Source of the DNA: G963662905 sp963662905 | Lineage (GTDB): Bacteria > Bacteroidota > Bacteroidia > Bacteroidales > WRLA01 | NCBI GenBank assembly: GCA_963662905.2 | Contig: CAXXFD010000001.1 | Coordinates: 620,001 to 684,000, forward strand | Reading direction: 5' to 3' | Length of the DNA stretch: 64,000 nt | Shown: in pieces, positions 16,994 through 25,080 of the stretch | How positions within the stretch are numbered: position 1 is the stretch's first letter | Layout: each line of letters opens with the position of its first letter | Translations under genes and position numbers: made by a program | Notes under the pieces: model-generated | The model's input: only the letters and a program-made list of their open reading frames with translations | What the model was told of the DNA's origin: nothing | The model's database searches: none

Positions 16994-19972
16994 CTAAATA
17001 TTCATTAAAAAATCAAGCAGACTTTGCTCCGGAGTGAGTTTCAGTTTTTTCTTGAGGCGGTGTCGGGCTGTTTTCACGCTATCGGGCGATATTCCCAATA
17101 GGCTGGCGCATTCATTCATGCTCAGTTTTGCACGTATCAGTGCACAATGGCGCAAATCCTGGGCGGTAAGGGCAGGGAAAGCGGAACTGAGTTTTTCATC
17201 AAAGCCGTGATGTACTTCCTGGAAATAATAACGGAAACTCTCCCAATCTTTCTCAACAATTTTTTGGTGTTCGATAAGCTTTAAGATCCGGTTATGAATC
17301 AATCGGACGCTTTCCGGGCTATCTTTCTGAGCTTTTTTCAACTCCCTGAAAACTTTCTGAAAAGCCTGGTCTTTTTGAATTGTTTTCAGCAGCTGAGCCG
17401 AAAGCTGTTTGTTGCGCAGTTCAATATCATCGCGTATGCGTGCTATTTGCTGGTCACGGTATTTAATTTCAGTATCAAGTACGCTTTTTTCAGTATCAAA
17501 CTGGCTTTTCAGCTTACTGATTTTCCTATTTAGCTCCATCTGCTTTTTTTGCTCAGCCAGTATTTCGATCCGCAATTCTTCCAGCTTTTGCTCATTAAGA
17601 CTTTTTACTTCATCAAGTGTTTTGTTTTTGCTTTTTTCAAAGCGTCTGTTATAAGCAAAAAGTATAATTAACATGAGGATTATAAGGCTGGAAAAGGACA
17701 AAAGATAGAACCACAGAGCTTTAAACCAGGGTTTTCGAATTTGGAAAGTAATTTGATTGGTTTCTGAGACAAGCCTGCCTTTATAACGTGCGCGAACCTG
17801 CAAAGTATAAGATCCGTTGCTGAAATTAAGCGCATTCAGAATTCTGTCAGGCTTTAAAGCACTCCAGTTGGTATCTATTTCAAGAATTCGCGTTTGATAG
17901 CTTATCAGATCCTGAGGAAACATACTGTTTGCAAAACGAAATTCCAGATTACTGCCATATGGCAAAGAGAGCTGATTATCAATTAGCTGAGGCAATGTAT
18001 CCTTTTTTACTCCATAAAAACTGATTTGAATATCAGGTGTTTCGGTTTTTTGTGCGTGAATATATCCATCGGGCAAAAAGGCCAGCCCTTTTTCTGTTGC
18101 GAACCAAAGGTTTCCGTATGCATCTTTTTCAATTCCCCTGAAATGCATCGCACCTGAGGGCAAAGAATTGGTGTGGTCGAATACCTGAACCAGGCCGTCT
18201 TTATACCAGATCAGGTTCGTTTCACCTGCCAGCCATAAAGCGCCGTCATTGGATTTTTGTATGGCTTTCAGGTTAATATCGCCGGCCAGCTCAGGCAAAT
18301 CCATGCGTGTAGCTCTTTGCTCATCATCCCCATTGTCGGAAAAGCGATATAAACCCGAATGTGTTGCCAGTAAAACCTCATCAGTTCCGATATGCAAGTC
18401 CTCGATGATCAGTGTCCCTGAAACAGGTGGGTCGAGTTTTAATTTAATGGGGCTAAAGGAGTTGTCGCGGAAATTAAAACGAAATACCGTTGGGCTATTT
18501 GCTTCACCGGCAGCAAAGCATTGCCCATCCATACTACAACGAATTACATAAATATCTCCGGTTGAATCGGGATCATAAATTGAGACGTTAAAGTTTTCGT
18601 CAATTCGCATAAGCCCGTTACGATGATTGCCGCAGGCCCATAATTTTTTATCAATATCCTCATAAAGCCATAAATATGCTTCGCCCGGGGGCACATTTTC
18701 CACCCGGCTCATAGGGCCCTGGCCCGGTTTAAAGCGAAATAAACCGCCCAATTGATCGCCCAGCACAAACTCTCCCTGATACGGAACGGCAAGAAAAAAG
18801 TATAAGCCATCTACTATATAGTCGGCTGCAATTGTCCATCGGTGTGCCTGCTCCCTGCTTAATACCGAAAGTTTAAAATCAGTTGCTACGAGCACAGAAT
18901 CATCAGATAATGGATGAACGCTGCGAATAAGGTTATAATCCGGATCAATTTCATAATAGCGAAAAGGACTGATATTCAATTGCCCAATTGTTTCACTGCC
19001 AATAATCCATAATTGATTATTGCCTCGCTTGCGAATATTGGTAATATCATTCAGTCCCGGAATATCCAAAGGTCTGGAAATATAATTTTCATCATTTCTT
19101 CCCAAAATATACAGACCCTGGCTCCAGGTTCCCAGCAAAAGAAACTGATCGTCAAGCACATGGATGCAGGAGATATTACGGATATTTATAATCCACTCCA
19201 TTCGCACGATTTCTCCTGAAGCATTTACTTCCATTTCATAAACACCATTTGCTGTACCAATCCAAAAGGTGTTTAGCTCCATGCGCTTAACAAAGCTCAA
19301 GATGCTTAAATCTGCTGTATCAGGTAAATAAACAAAGGAATCAACTTCGGGCACATAGCGATAAACATTACCGATAAAACTAAATGCCCAGAGGTTTCCG
19401 TAACCATCCTCCTGAAAGGTAATGCTTTTCATATAATTACGCGACTGCCAGTTGGGGCCAAGGGAGTAGCGCTCTATTATTTTTCCGCCCTTAATACGCA
19501 CAGCAACAGAATCTTCTCCAACCCATAAAGACCTGTCGGCGGAGGAGTAAATGGTTTTGGGATATGAAAGTTGTGTATTTGTTGGTTCCTGCCCTGCTTT
19601 AAGAACATTTGAAAAAACCGGTTCGCGGCCGTCAAATTCAAGCAACTCAAGTCCGAAGTCATTTACAATATATATCTCTCCATTATCTGTTTTCAAGAGG
19701 CTTTTAACATAATTGCTTCGGGTCGCCTCCGGAAAACTGGTAAACTGCCCGCCATCATACATCATCATGCCGTGATCCGTGGAAATCCACAAACGGTTCC
19801 AGTCATCAATTACCAGATCTTTGTACCGCCCCGAGTTGGCAATATTCTCCATAGGATAATACTGTATCCATGGAAACTGGGCAAAAAGCTGATTGGAAAA
19901 ACACAAAAAGAGCAAGCTGATTAAAACGAACCTGCTCACTCTTTGTATTTGTATTTTTGATAAAAATTTCAA
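16994..19972 (-). CDS. Membrane propeller regulator with Y_Y_Y and LuxR-type HTH (SusR-like role)
   Basis: The 992-residue one-component regulator probably senses oligosaccharides in the periplasm and acts on DNA from the inner membrane. Order: signal peptide (to about 32, NQLFAQ), two beta-propeller-like repeat regions with WISTDHGMMMYDG and WFATEKGLAFLPDG motifs (to about 660), a Y_Y_Y-like Ig domain, one membrane helix (about 750-775), a long coiled coil (about 776-885), and a C-terminal HTH (ALTAQDLRHCALIRAKLSMNECASLLGISPDSVKTARHRLKKKL). The start is a TTG at 19972-19970; the next in-frame ATG would remove the signal peptide. It sits just upstream of the Sus genes on the same strand, the expected place for their activator. 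Confidence 0.87.
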   Translation of the reverse strand: MKFLSKIQIQRVSRFVLISLLFLCFSNQLFAQFPWIQYYPMENIANSGRYKDLVIDDWNRLWISTDHGMMMYDGGQFTSFPEATRSNYVKSLLKTDNGEIYIVNDFGLELLEFDGREPVFSNVLKAGQEPTNTQLSYPKTIYSSADRSLWVGEDSVAVRIKGGKIIERYSLGPNWQSRNYMKSITFQEDGYGNLWAFSFIGNVYRYVPEVDSFVYLPDTADLSILSFVKRMELNTFWIGTANGVYEMEVNASGEIVRMEWIINIRNISCIHVLDDQFLLLGTWSQGLYILGRNDENYISRPLDIPGLNDITNIRKRGNNQLWIIGSETIGQLNISPFRYYEIDPDYNLIRSVHPLSDDSVLVATDFKLSVLSREQAHRWTIAADYIVDGLYFFLAVPYQGEFVLGDQLGGLFRFKPGQGPMSRVENVPPGEAYLWLYEDIDKKLWACGNHRNGLMRIDENFNVSIYDPDSTGDIYVIRCSMDGQCFAAGEANSPTVFRFNFRDNSFSPIKLKLDPPVSGTLIIEDLHIGTDEVLLATHSGLYRFSDNGDDEQRATRMDLPELAGDINLKAIQKSNDGALWLAGETNLIWYKDGLVQVFDHTNSLPSGAMHFRGIEKDAYGNLWFATEKGLAFLPDGYIHAQKTETPDIQISFYGVKKDTLPQLIDNQLSLPYGSNLEFRFANSMFPQDLISYQTRILEIDTNWSALKPDRILNALNFSNGSYTLQVRARYKGRLVSETNQITFQIRKPWFKALWFYLLSFSSLIILMLIILFAYNRRFEKSKNKTLDEVKSLNEQKLEELRIEILAEQKKQMELNRKISKLKSQFDTEKSVLDTEIKYRDQQIARIRDDIELRNKQLSAQLLKTIQKDQAFQKVFRELKKAQKDSPESVRLIHNRILKLIEHQKIVEKDWESFRYYFQEVHHGFDEKLSSAFPALTAQDLRHCALIRAKLSMNECASLLGISPDSVKTARHRLKKKLKLTPEQSLLDFLMNI

Positions 19973-20060
19973 TATAAGTTTCTTATTTTCAGTATTTTAT
20001 AGATACACAGGCTATGAAAAGAATGTGTCCTGTTTACCATTTGTTCACTGCGTGAAGGTA

Positions 20061-20068
20061 CAAAAATA
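20061..20068 (-). promoter_or_regulatory. Predicted -7 box for the propeller regulator
   Basis: TATTTTTG on the minus strand fits TAnnTTTG and lies 88 bp before the TTG start, implying a leader of about 80 nt. Confidence 0.4.
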
Positions 20069-20093
20069 CTGAAAACAAAGAAGCTTTACCGGT

Positions 20094-21806
20094 CTAATTT
20101 CCCTTTTTCGACCATGAATCCCTTAAAGGCACAGTGCGGTTAAAAATGAGTCGTCCTTCTTTTTCCGTATCCGGATCGAGGTTAAAGTAGCCGATCCTTT
20201 GGAACTGGAAATGATCGAGTGCTTTGGCCTTGGCCAGCGCAGGTTCAACTTTTGCCGTAGTTTTTTGCAATGATTCCGGATTCAGGAATTCTTTAAAATC
20301 CTTGTCTTCATGTCCGTCAGGAGCTTCATCCATAAAGAGGCGATCGTAAATTCTGATTTCTGCATCCAGCGCATGTGCACAGGAAACCCAATGCAATGTA
20401 CCTTTCACTTTGCGGTTTGCCCGGCTCATTCCGCTTTTGGTGTCCGGATCATAGCTACAATAGATTTCTTCAACTTCGCCTGTTTCGGCATTCATTTTAT
20501 AATCTTCGCATTTTACGATATAAGCTCCTTTGAGGCGTACCTCACTGCCCGGTCCCATACGGAAAAACTTACGTGGCGGATCGACCATGAAATCATTGCG
20601 CTCAATATAAATTTCGCGACTAAAAGGAACTTTTCTTGATCCCTGGCTTTCATCTTCGGGATTGTTGATGAGTACCATTTCTTCCGATTGCCCTTCGGGA
20701 TAATTTGTAATGACCACTTTAACGGGATCAAGCACACCAAATACACGTGGAGCCACTTTATTCAAATCCTCTCGCACCGCATGTTCGAGCAAAGCCACAT
20801 CAATTACATTATCGCGTTTTGCAATTCCGATTGTGTCGGCAAAGTTTCTGAGGCTTGCGGGTGTATAACCGCGGCGGCGCATTCCGGAAACAGTGGGCAT
20901 ACGTGGATCGTCCCAACCATTTACATAATTTTCTTTCACCAACTGGAGCAGCTTACGCTTGCTCATCACTGTATAGCTCAGGTTCAGCCGGGCAAATTCG
21001 GTTTGACGCGGGCGGTAGTGGTCATCTTCCACCAGTTGGTCGAGGAACCAATCATAAAGCGGGCGGTGCACTTCAAACTCCAAAGTACAAAGCGAATTTG
21101 TGATTTTCTCGATATAATCAGATTGTCCGTGGGCATAGTCGTACATTGGGTAAATGCACCATTTATCGCCTGTGCGGTGATGCTCTTTATGCATAATGCG
21201 GTACATCAGCGGATCGCGCAGGTGCATATTTGCTGCAGCCATATCGATTTTCGCACGCAGGACTTTTTCGCCTTCTTTATATTTTCCGGCTTTCATATCG
21301 CGGAACATCTGAAGGTTTTCTTCAGGAGTACGGTTACGATAGGGACTTTCAATACCGGCTTTGGTTGGCGTACCTTTTTGTGCGGCAATTTCTTCTGCAG
21401 ACTGGTCATCTACATAAGCTTTGCCATCGAGGATCATTTTCTCTGCCCATTCATAGAGCTGATCGAAATAATCGGAGGTAAAATGCTCCTCATCCCATTG
21501 GAAACCGAGCCATTTTACATCTTCCTTAATCGATTCAACATATTCTGTTTCTTCCTTACTGGGATTTGTATCATCAAAACGGAGATTACACTTACCCTTA
21601 TACTTTTGGGCAATTCCAAAACTCAGGCAAATGGCTTTGGCATGGCCAATATGAAGATAACCATTCGGCTCAGGCGGAAAACGTGTATGTACACGGCCTT
21701 CATGCTTTCCCTCTTTAATCTCTTCATTGATGATGGCTTCGATAAAATTCGTCTTCGATTTTCCTTCGGCAGCTTCTTCTGCAGCTTTCTTATCCTTATC
21801 TGACAT
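20094..21806 (-). CDS. glnS: Glutaminyl-tRNA synthetase
   Basis: The 570-residue enzyme charges tRNA-Gln directly with glutamine in the cytoplasm. It is a class I synthetase with the HIGH-type motif EPNGYLHIGHAKAICLSFG (about 46-64) and the KMSKS-type motif VMSKRKLLQLV (about 277-287). The GlnRS-specific GMRRRGYTPASLRNFADTIG follows, and the C-terminal anticodon-binding beta-barrels end at NRTVPLRDSWSKKGN. The length is normal. It is alone, with a TAATTTTG promoter box 31 bp upstream and diverging from the tRNA-Cys promoter. Confidence 0.97.
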   Translation of the reverse strand: MSDKDKKAAEEAAEGKSKTNFIEAIINEEIKEGKHEGRVHTRFPPEPNGYLHIGHAKAICLSFGIAQKYKGKCNLRFDDTNPSKEETEYVESIKEDVKWLGFQWDEEHFTSDYFDQLYEWAEKMILDGKAYVDDQSAEEIAAQKGTPTKAGIESPYRNRTPEENLQMFRDMKAGKYKEGEKVLRAKIDMAAANMHLRDPLMYRIMHKEHHRTGDKWCIYPMYDYAHGQSDYIEKITNSLCTLEFEVHRPLYDWFLDQLVEDDHYRPRQTEFARLNLSYTVMSKRKLLQLVKENYVNGWDDPRMPTVSGMRRRGYTPASLRNFADTIGIAKRDNVIDVALLEHAVREDLNKVAPRVFGVLDPVKVVITNYPEGQSEEMVLINNPEDESQGSRKVPFSREIYIERNDFMVDPPRKFFRMGPGSEVRLKGAYIVKCEDYKMNAETGEVEEIYCSYDPDTKSGMSRANRKVKGTLHWVSCAHALDAEIRIYDRLFMDEAPDGHEDKDFKEFLNPESLQKTTAKVEPALAKAKALDHFQFQRIGYFNLDPDTEKEGRLIFNRTVPLRDSWSKKGN

Positions 21807-21836
21807 AGTTATTTATTTAGCTATAAAATAAAAGCC

Positions 21837-21844
21837 CAAAATTA
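21837..21844 (-). promoter_or_regulatory. Predicted -7 box for glnS
   Basis: TAATTTTG on the minus strand lies 31 bp before the glnS ATG. Confidence 0.5.
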
Positions 21845-21892
21845 GGAATTCGCCCCGAAGAATACTTGAAAAATGACAGAAAAGAGTATTTA

Positions 21893-21924
21893 TTTTTGCT
21901 TTTCGCAAATATTTCCTATCTTTG
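21893..21924 (+). promoter_or_regulatory. Promoter of tRNA-Cys
   Basis: TATCTTTG (21917-21924) is a perfect TAnnTTTG box 12 bp before the tRNA. TTTTTG at 21893-21898 sits 18 bp upstream, as expected for a -33 element of this phylum. Confidence 0.75.
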
Positions 21925-21935
21925 CCGCCCAATTT

Positions 21936-22006
21936 GGTCACGTGGCCGAGCGGTTAGGCAGAGGTCTGCAAAACCTTGTACAGCGGTTCGAATCCGCTCG
22001 TGACCT
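21936..22006 (+). tRNA. tRNA-Cys (anticodon GCA)
   Basis: This is a full 71-nt cloverleaf. Acceptor GGTCACG pairs with CGTGACC, the anticodon stem-loop is GAGGT-CTGCAAA-ACCTT with GCA at the centre, and the T-arm GCGGTTCGAATCCGC is standard. The discriminator is T and CCA is not encoded. Confidence 0.97.
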
Positions 22007-22013
22007 CAAAATC

Positions 22014-22050
22014 AGCCTGTTTCAATTAAGAAGCAGGCTTTTTTATTTTT
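22014..22050 (+). terminator. Intrinsic terminator after tRNA-Cys
   Basis: AGCCTGTTTC pairs with GAAGCAGGCT (one G-U) around AATTAA, followed by TTTTTATTTTT. It overlaps the stop codon of the converging HEXXH gene. Confidence 0.88.
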
Positions 22051-22798
22051 CCTCAGCAAGTATTTGCTGAATAATTTCCGGCAGCTTCTCCAAATCATCT
22101 TTGCTTTTCAAATAACGATCCGGATTTTCCCAGCCCATTTCCTGCTTTTTATAGCCAGGAAGCCTGTCGCCAAAATACAGCAACACAAAATTATCGACAA
22201 TACGCTCTTTTAAAGTGTGGGGCACATTATATTCCTGAATCAATGATGCTTCAATACCCATATGCACAATTTCATGAATAATGGTATAAGCAGGATTTGT
22301 GTACCTCTTAAAATCGCCCTTTTTGGTAGCAAACAATAAAAGACTTCCGTTTTGCGGATTGTAGCTTCCGCCGGGGCCATAAAGACTGAGCTTTACTTCG
22401 TATAAAGGAAAATTCATAAAATCAACAACACCCATACTATCAGGTAATTCCGAAATCATTTCGTTGATGAAAGGGAGCTGCTCCTCAATTTTTTGAAATG
22501 CTTCCTGATAGTCCTCCTTTTGATAAATCTTTTGCACCATCTCGCTTACAAGCGAATCATAATCAGCGCCTGACAACTGATGATTGCGGGATTTAAGCAG
22601 CAATCCATTTATAAAATCGCCATCCGGCCAGCTTAATCGATAATTGTTTTGATCAAAAAAGCTGATGTCTTTCAGGTTCATCCAAACATACTGAGCTTCT
22701 TCCTGAGCTGTCGGAATCTTCACTTCAAGCCTGTCCTGGCTTCTTACCAGAGAAGGAATAAGCAACATAGCAAACAGGAAGATGGCGTACTTTTTCAT
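22043..22798 (-). CDS. Secreted HEXXH-motif protein, putative zinc metallopeptidase
   Basis: The 251-residue protein has a signal peptide (MKKYAIFLFAMLLIPSLVRSQ, about 1-21). The zinc-peptidase motif HEIVH is in the segment NPAYTIIHEIVHMGIEASLIQEY (about residue 175), and a Glu some 20-25 residues later (TLKERIVDNF) could be the third zinc ligand. It otherwise matches no family I can name, and could be a structural relative of putative metallopeptidases that monitor the envelope. I start it at the ATG at 22798; an upstream start at 22834 would put extra residues before the signal peptide. It is a single gene facing the tRNA terminator. The function is inferred from the motif only. Confidence 0.7.
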   Translation of the reverse strand: MKKYAIFLFAMLLIPSLVRSQDRLEVKIPTAQEEAQYVWMNLKDISFFDQNNYRLSWPDGDFINGLLLKSRNHQLSGADYDSLVSEMVQKIYQKEDYQEAFQKIEEQLPFINEMISELPDSMGVVDFMNFPLYEVKLSLYGPGGSYNPQNGSLLLFATKKGDFKRYTNPAYTIIHEIVHMGIEASLIQEYNVPHTLKERIVDNFVLLYFGDRLPGYKKQEMGWENPDRYLKSKDDLEKLPEIIQQILAEEK

Positions 22799-22860
22799 GA
22801 GTTCTGTATTTTTCCCAAAAGTATAAAAATCCAAGATGGCTTTAAGTCGTAATTTTCATT

Positions 22861-22949
22861 AGATAAAGCCAAATAAAGTTTTTTATTTGGCTTTATCTCT
22901 AAAATTTTCATAGATAAAGCCAAATTAAATAGTTAAACCGGCTTTATCT
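22861..22949 (+). promoter_or_regulatory. Four-copy alternating operator AGATAAAGCC
   Basis: AGATAAAGCC occurs four times in strictly alternating orientation: forward 22861-22870, reverse 22889-22898, forward 22912-22921, reverse 22940-22949. The first pair extends to a 17-bp inverted repeat (AGATAAAGCCAAATAAA with 22882-22898). The last copy is 13 bp before the TATATTTG promoter box of the ATPase gene, over its -33 zone. This looks like paired dimer-binding sites, probably controlling the ATPase. No other copy was noticed in the window. Confidence 0.75.
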
Positions 22950-22962
22950 ACCGAAAGATTTG

Positions 22963-22970
22963 TATATTTG
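22963..22970 (+). promoter_or_regulatory. Predicted -7 box for the DUF234-type ATPase
   Basis: TATATTTG fits TAnnTTTG and lies 19 bp before the start codon, directly after the AGATAAAGCC array. Confidence 0.6.
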
Positions 22971-22989
22971 AAATCAAATACCATTTAAA

Positions 22990-24417
22990 ATGCAGGAACT
23001 GGTTGGACGAATCAATGAAATACAAAAACTTGAAAGCATCTATAATTCAAACAGATCTGAATTTTTAGTTGTTTATGGAAGACGCAGGGTAGGCAAAACA
23101 TTCCTGATACGATCCGTTTTTAGGGATCGTTTTACTTTTCACGTGAGCGGATTGGCCAATGCAAACCTCCAGCAACAAATCACAAACTTCTATCTGGCTT
23201 TGCAAAAATCATTTCCACATCAGGAATTGAAGCCAAAACAAGATTGGCTTGTTGCTTTTTCACAATTGGCAACAATGCTGGAAAAACAGAAAGGAAGGAA
23301 ACTGATTTTTATTGATGAATTGCCCTGGTTTGACACCAGAGGATCAAAATTTATTCAGGCTTTAGAGCATTTTTGGAACAGCTGGGCTTCCGCTCGCGAT
23401 GACATTGTCCTCATTGCCTGCGGTTCGGCGACTTCATGGATGATCAACAAGCTCATCAATAACAGAGGAGGGCTACATAATCGCGTAAGCCAACAAATAA
23501 AGTTATCGCCTTTTCGGCTGAGTGAATGCGAAACTTACCTGAAAAGCAGAAATATACAGCTTGATCGCTACCAAATTATTCAGTTATACATGTCCTTTGG
23601 TGGTGTCCCGTATTATTGGGATGAGATAAAAAAAGGCGAAAGCGCTGCCCAAAACATCGACCGCATATGTTTTTCGGAGGACGGACTGCTCCGCGATGAG
23701 TTCCATAATTTATACCGTTCCTTATTTAATAATTACGACAAACACCTAAGGATCATCAAGGCACTTGCAAAAAAGAACAAAGGTCTTGACCGGCTGGAGA
23801 TCATTCAGCTTACGGGATTGCCCAATGCAGGCAGTACAACGCGATTGCTCGATGAGCTCGAATTAAGCGGCTTTATTCGAAAATACACACCTTTTGGCAG
23901 AAAAAAACGAAACAGCTTGTACCAATTACAGGATTTTTATACTCTATTCTATTTTAAATTTATTGATAATCAAAAAAATACAGATCATAATAGATGGATC
24001 AACCTGATTGATGCCCCAAAATACAGGGCATGGAGTGGCTATGCTTATAAACTCATTTGCATGACTCATCTGCCGGAAATCAAAAAAGCATTAGGCATAG
24101 AGGCTGTTCAAACGGAAGTATCTTCCTGGAAAAGCAGCAATCAGAAAAATGGGGCACAAATTGATCTGATCATTGATCGCCGTGATCAAACAATCAATCT
24201 TATTGAAACAAAATTTTCAATCAGTCCATTTACGATTTCCGGGAAATATGCAGAAGAACTTCGCAATAAAATAGGTGCTTTTAAAGAAGAGAGCAAAACC
24301 CGCAAGTCTGTTTTTCTGAGCATGATCACAACATTTGGGCTCAAACAGAATGAATATTCCGGCGGTTTGGTGCAATCTGAGCTTACTATGGATGATCTGT
24401 TCAAAAAAATCCGATAA
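22990..24417 (+). CDS. Archaeal-type AAA ATPase with DUF234 C-terminus
   Basis: The 475-residue STAND/AAA-like ATPase belongs to a family scattered through archaea and Bacteroidetes, often in many copies. Motifs: Walker A GRRRVGKTFL (about 30-39), Walker B KLIFIDELPW (about 104-113), a sensor ACGSATSWM (about 144), a winged-helix region (RLEIIQLTGLPNAGSTTRLLDELELSGFIRK, about 275-305), and a C-terminal DUF234 domain with a PD-(D/E)XK-like core (INLIETKFSISPF; QIDLIIDR, about 385-415). Its biological job is unknown; DNA binding or defence-related roles have been suggested for relatives. It stands alone behind the alternating operator, which hints at self-regulation. The frame is intact. Confidence 0.88.
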   Translation: MQELVGRINEIQKLESIYNSNRSEFLVVYGRRRVGKTFLIRSVFRDRFTFHVSGLANANLQQQITNFYLALQKSFPHQELKPKQDWLVAFSQLATMLEKQKGRKLIFIDELPWFDTRGSKFIQALEHFWNSWASARDDIVLIACGSATSWMINKLINNRGGLHNRVSQQIKLSPFRLSECETYLKSRNIQLDRYQIIQLYMSFGGVPYYWDEIKKGESAAQNIDRICFSEDGLLRDEFHNLYRSLFNNYDKHLRIIKALAKKNKGLDRLEIIQLTGLPNAGSTTRLLDELELSGFIRKYTPFGRKKRNSLYQLQDFYTLFYFKFIDNQKNTDHNRWINLIDAPKYRAWSGYAYKLICMTHLPEIKKALGIEAVQTEVSSWKSSNQKNGAQIDLIIDRRDQTINLIETKFSISPFTISGKYAEELRNKIGAFKEESKTRKSVFLSMITTFGLKQNEYSGGLVQSELTMDDLFKKIR

Positions 24418-24477
24418 AATTGAAATATTTTTATATTACTGTTTTACTGCTTTTTATCCGTTAACAAACGAGTGCAA

Positions 24478-24545
24478 ACAACTGCAAACACAAGCAAATG
24501 AGTAAAAACCGAGTCGTGCTGTTGGGCCACTGTAGTTTTGCAGCA
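24478..24545 (+). promoter_or_regulatory. Upstream block of ssb copy 2, shared with copy 1
   Basis: ACAACTGCAAACACAAGCAA followed by TAGTTTTGCAGCA aligns with 753-820 on the other strand. The TAGTTTTG box fits the promoter consensus, and the upstream A/C-rich part is probably a regulator site common to both ssb genes. Confidence 0.7.
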
Positions 24546-24585
24546 GATCGTTCAACAAAAATTATTCATTTAAAATTTCAACATC

Positions 24586-24930
24586 ATGAATGCACTCGTT
24601 AACAAAGTTCAACTCATTGGCCGCCTGGGCGGAGATCCTAAAATTTCAACATTCGGACAAGACAATAAAGTTGCGCGTTTCTCGCTCGCCACATCCGAAA
24701 GCTACAAAAACAAGCGCGGAGAATGGGTAGATCAGTCGCAATGGCATCAGGTAGTAGCCTGGGGACCATTGGCCAATCTGACCGAAAAACTGCTCCAAAA
24801 AGGACAGGAAGTTTTGCTCGAAGGTAAGCTCGTAAACCGCAGTTGGGAAGACAAGGATGGGAACAAACGCTTCACTACTGAAGTACAGATGAACGAGTTT
24901 TTCCTGACGCAGCGCAAAGCCGCATCCTGA
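24586..24930 (+). CDS. ssb: Single-stranded DNA-binding protein, short form (copy 2)
   Basis: The 114-residue single OB fold begins MNALVNKVQLIGRLGGDPK, with WHQVVAWG at about 53 and the end FFLTQRKAAS. It is about 70% identical to copy 1 at 373-714 and, like it, lacks a disordered acidic tail. Long identical stretches remain (LLQKGQEVL, SWEDKDGNKRFTTE), so the two derive from a duplication. It has its own promoter block and terminator. The principal replicative SSB with the acidic tip is probably encoded elsewhere in the genome; that is inference. Confidence 0.93.
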   Translation: MNALVNKVQLIGRLGGDPKISTFGQDNKVARFSLATSESYKNKRGEWVDQSQWHQVVAWGPLANLTEKLLQKGQEVLLEGKLVNRSWEDKDGNKRFTTEVQMNEFFLTQRKAAS

Positions 24931-24950
24931 AAAATTTTCCGGAAATCTGC

Positions 24951-24987
24951 ATATCCCCTGCTCTTTCCCGGGCAGGGGATATTATAT
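24951..24987 (+). terminator. Terminator of ssb copy 2
   Basis: ATATCCCCTGC pairs perfectly with GCAGGGGATAT (24972-24982). The following TATATTAT tract is only partly T. Confidence 0.7.
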
Positions 24988-25044
24988 TATTATGAATAAA
25001 GATACACGGAACAGCGCATAATCAAACATCCGGCAAGAAATCAA

Positions 25045-25052
25045 TATCTTTG
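25045..25052 (+). promoter_or_regulatory. Predicted -7 box for the trehalose gene
   Basis: TATCTTTG (TAnnTTTG) lies 28 bp before the ATG; the context TATCTTTGCAT is typical of strong promoters of this phylum. Confidence 0.65.
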
Positions 25053-25080
25053 CATCGAACAAAAGAAAGAGGAAAAGATT

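Noticed and set aside
20688..21803. 371-codon plus-strand frame across glnS
   Set aside because: It is antisense to a clear GlnRS with both class I motifs; a mirror frame without known domains.
22861..22949. Possible CRISPR array (repeated 10-mers)
   Set aside because: The repeats are only 10 bp, alternate in orientation and have uneven AT-rich gaps; no cas genes. An operator explains them better.
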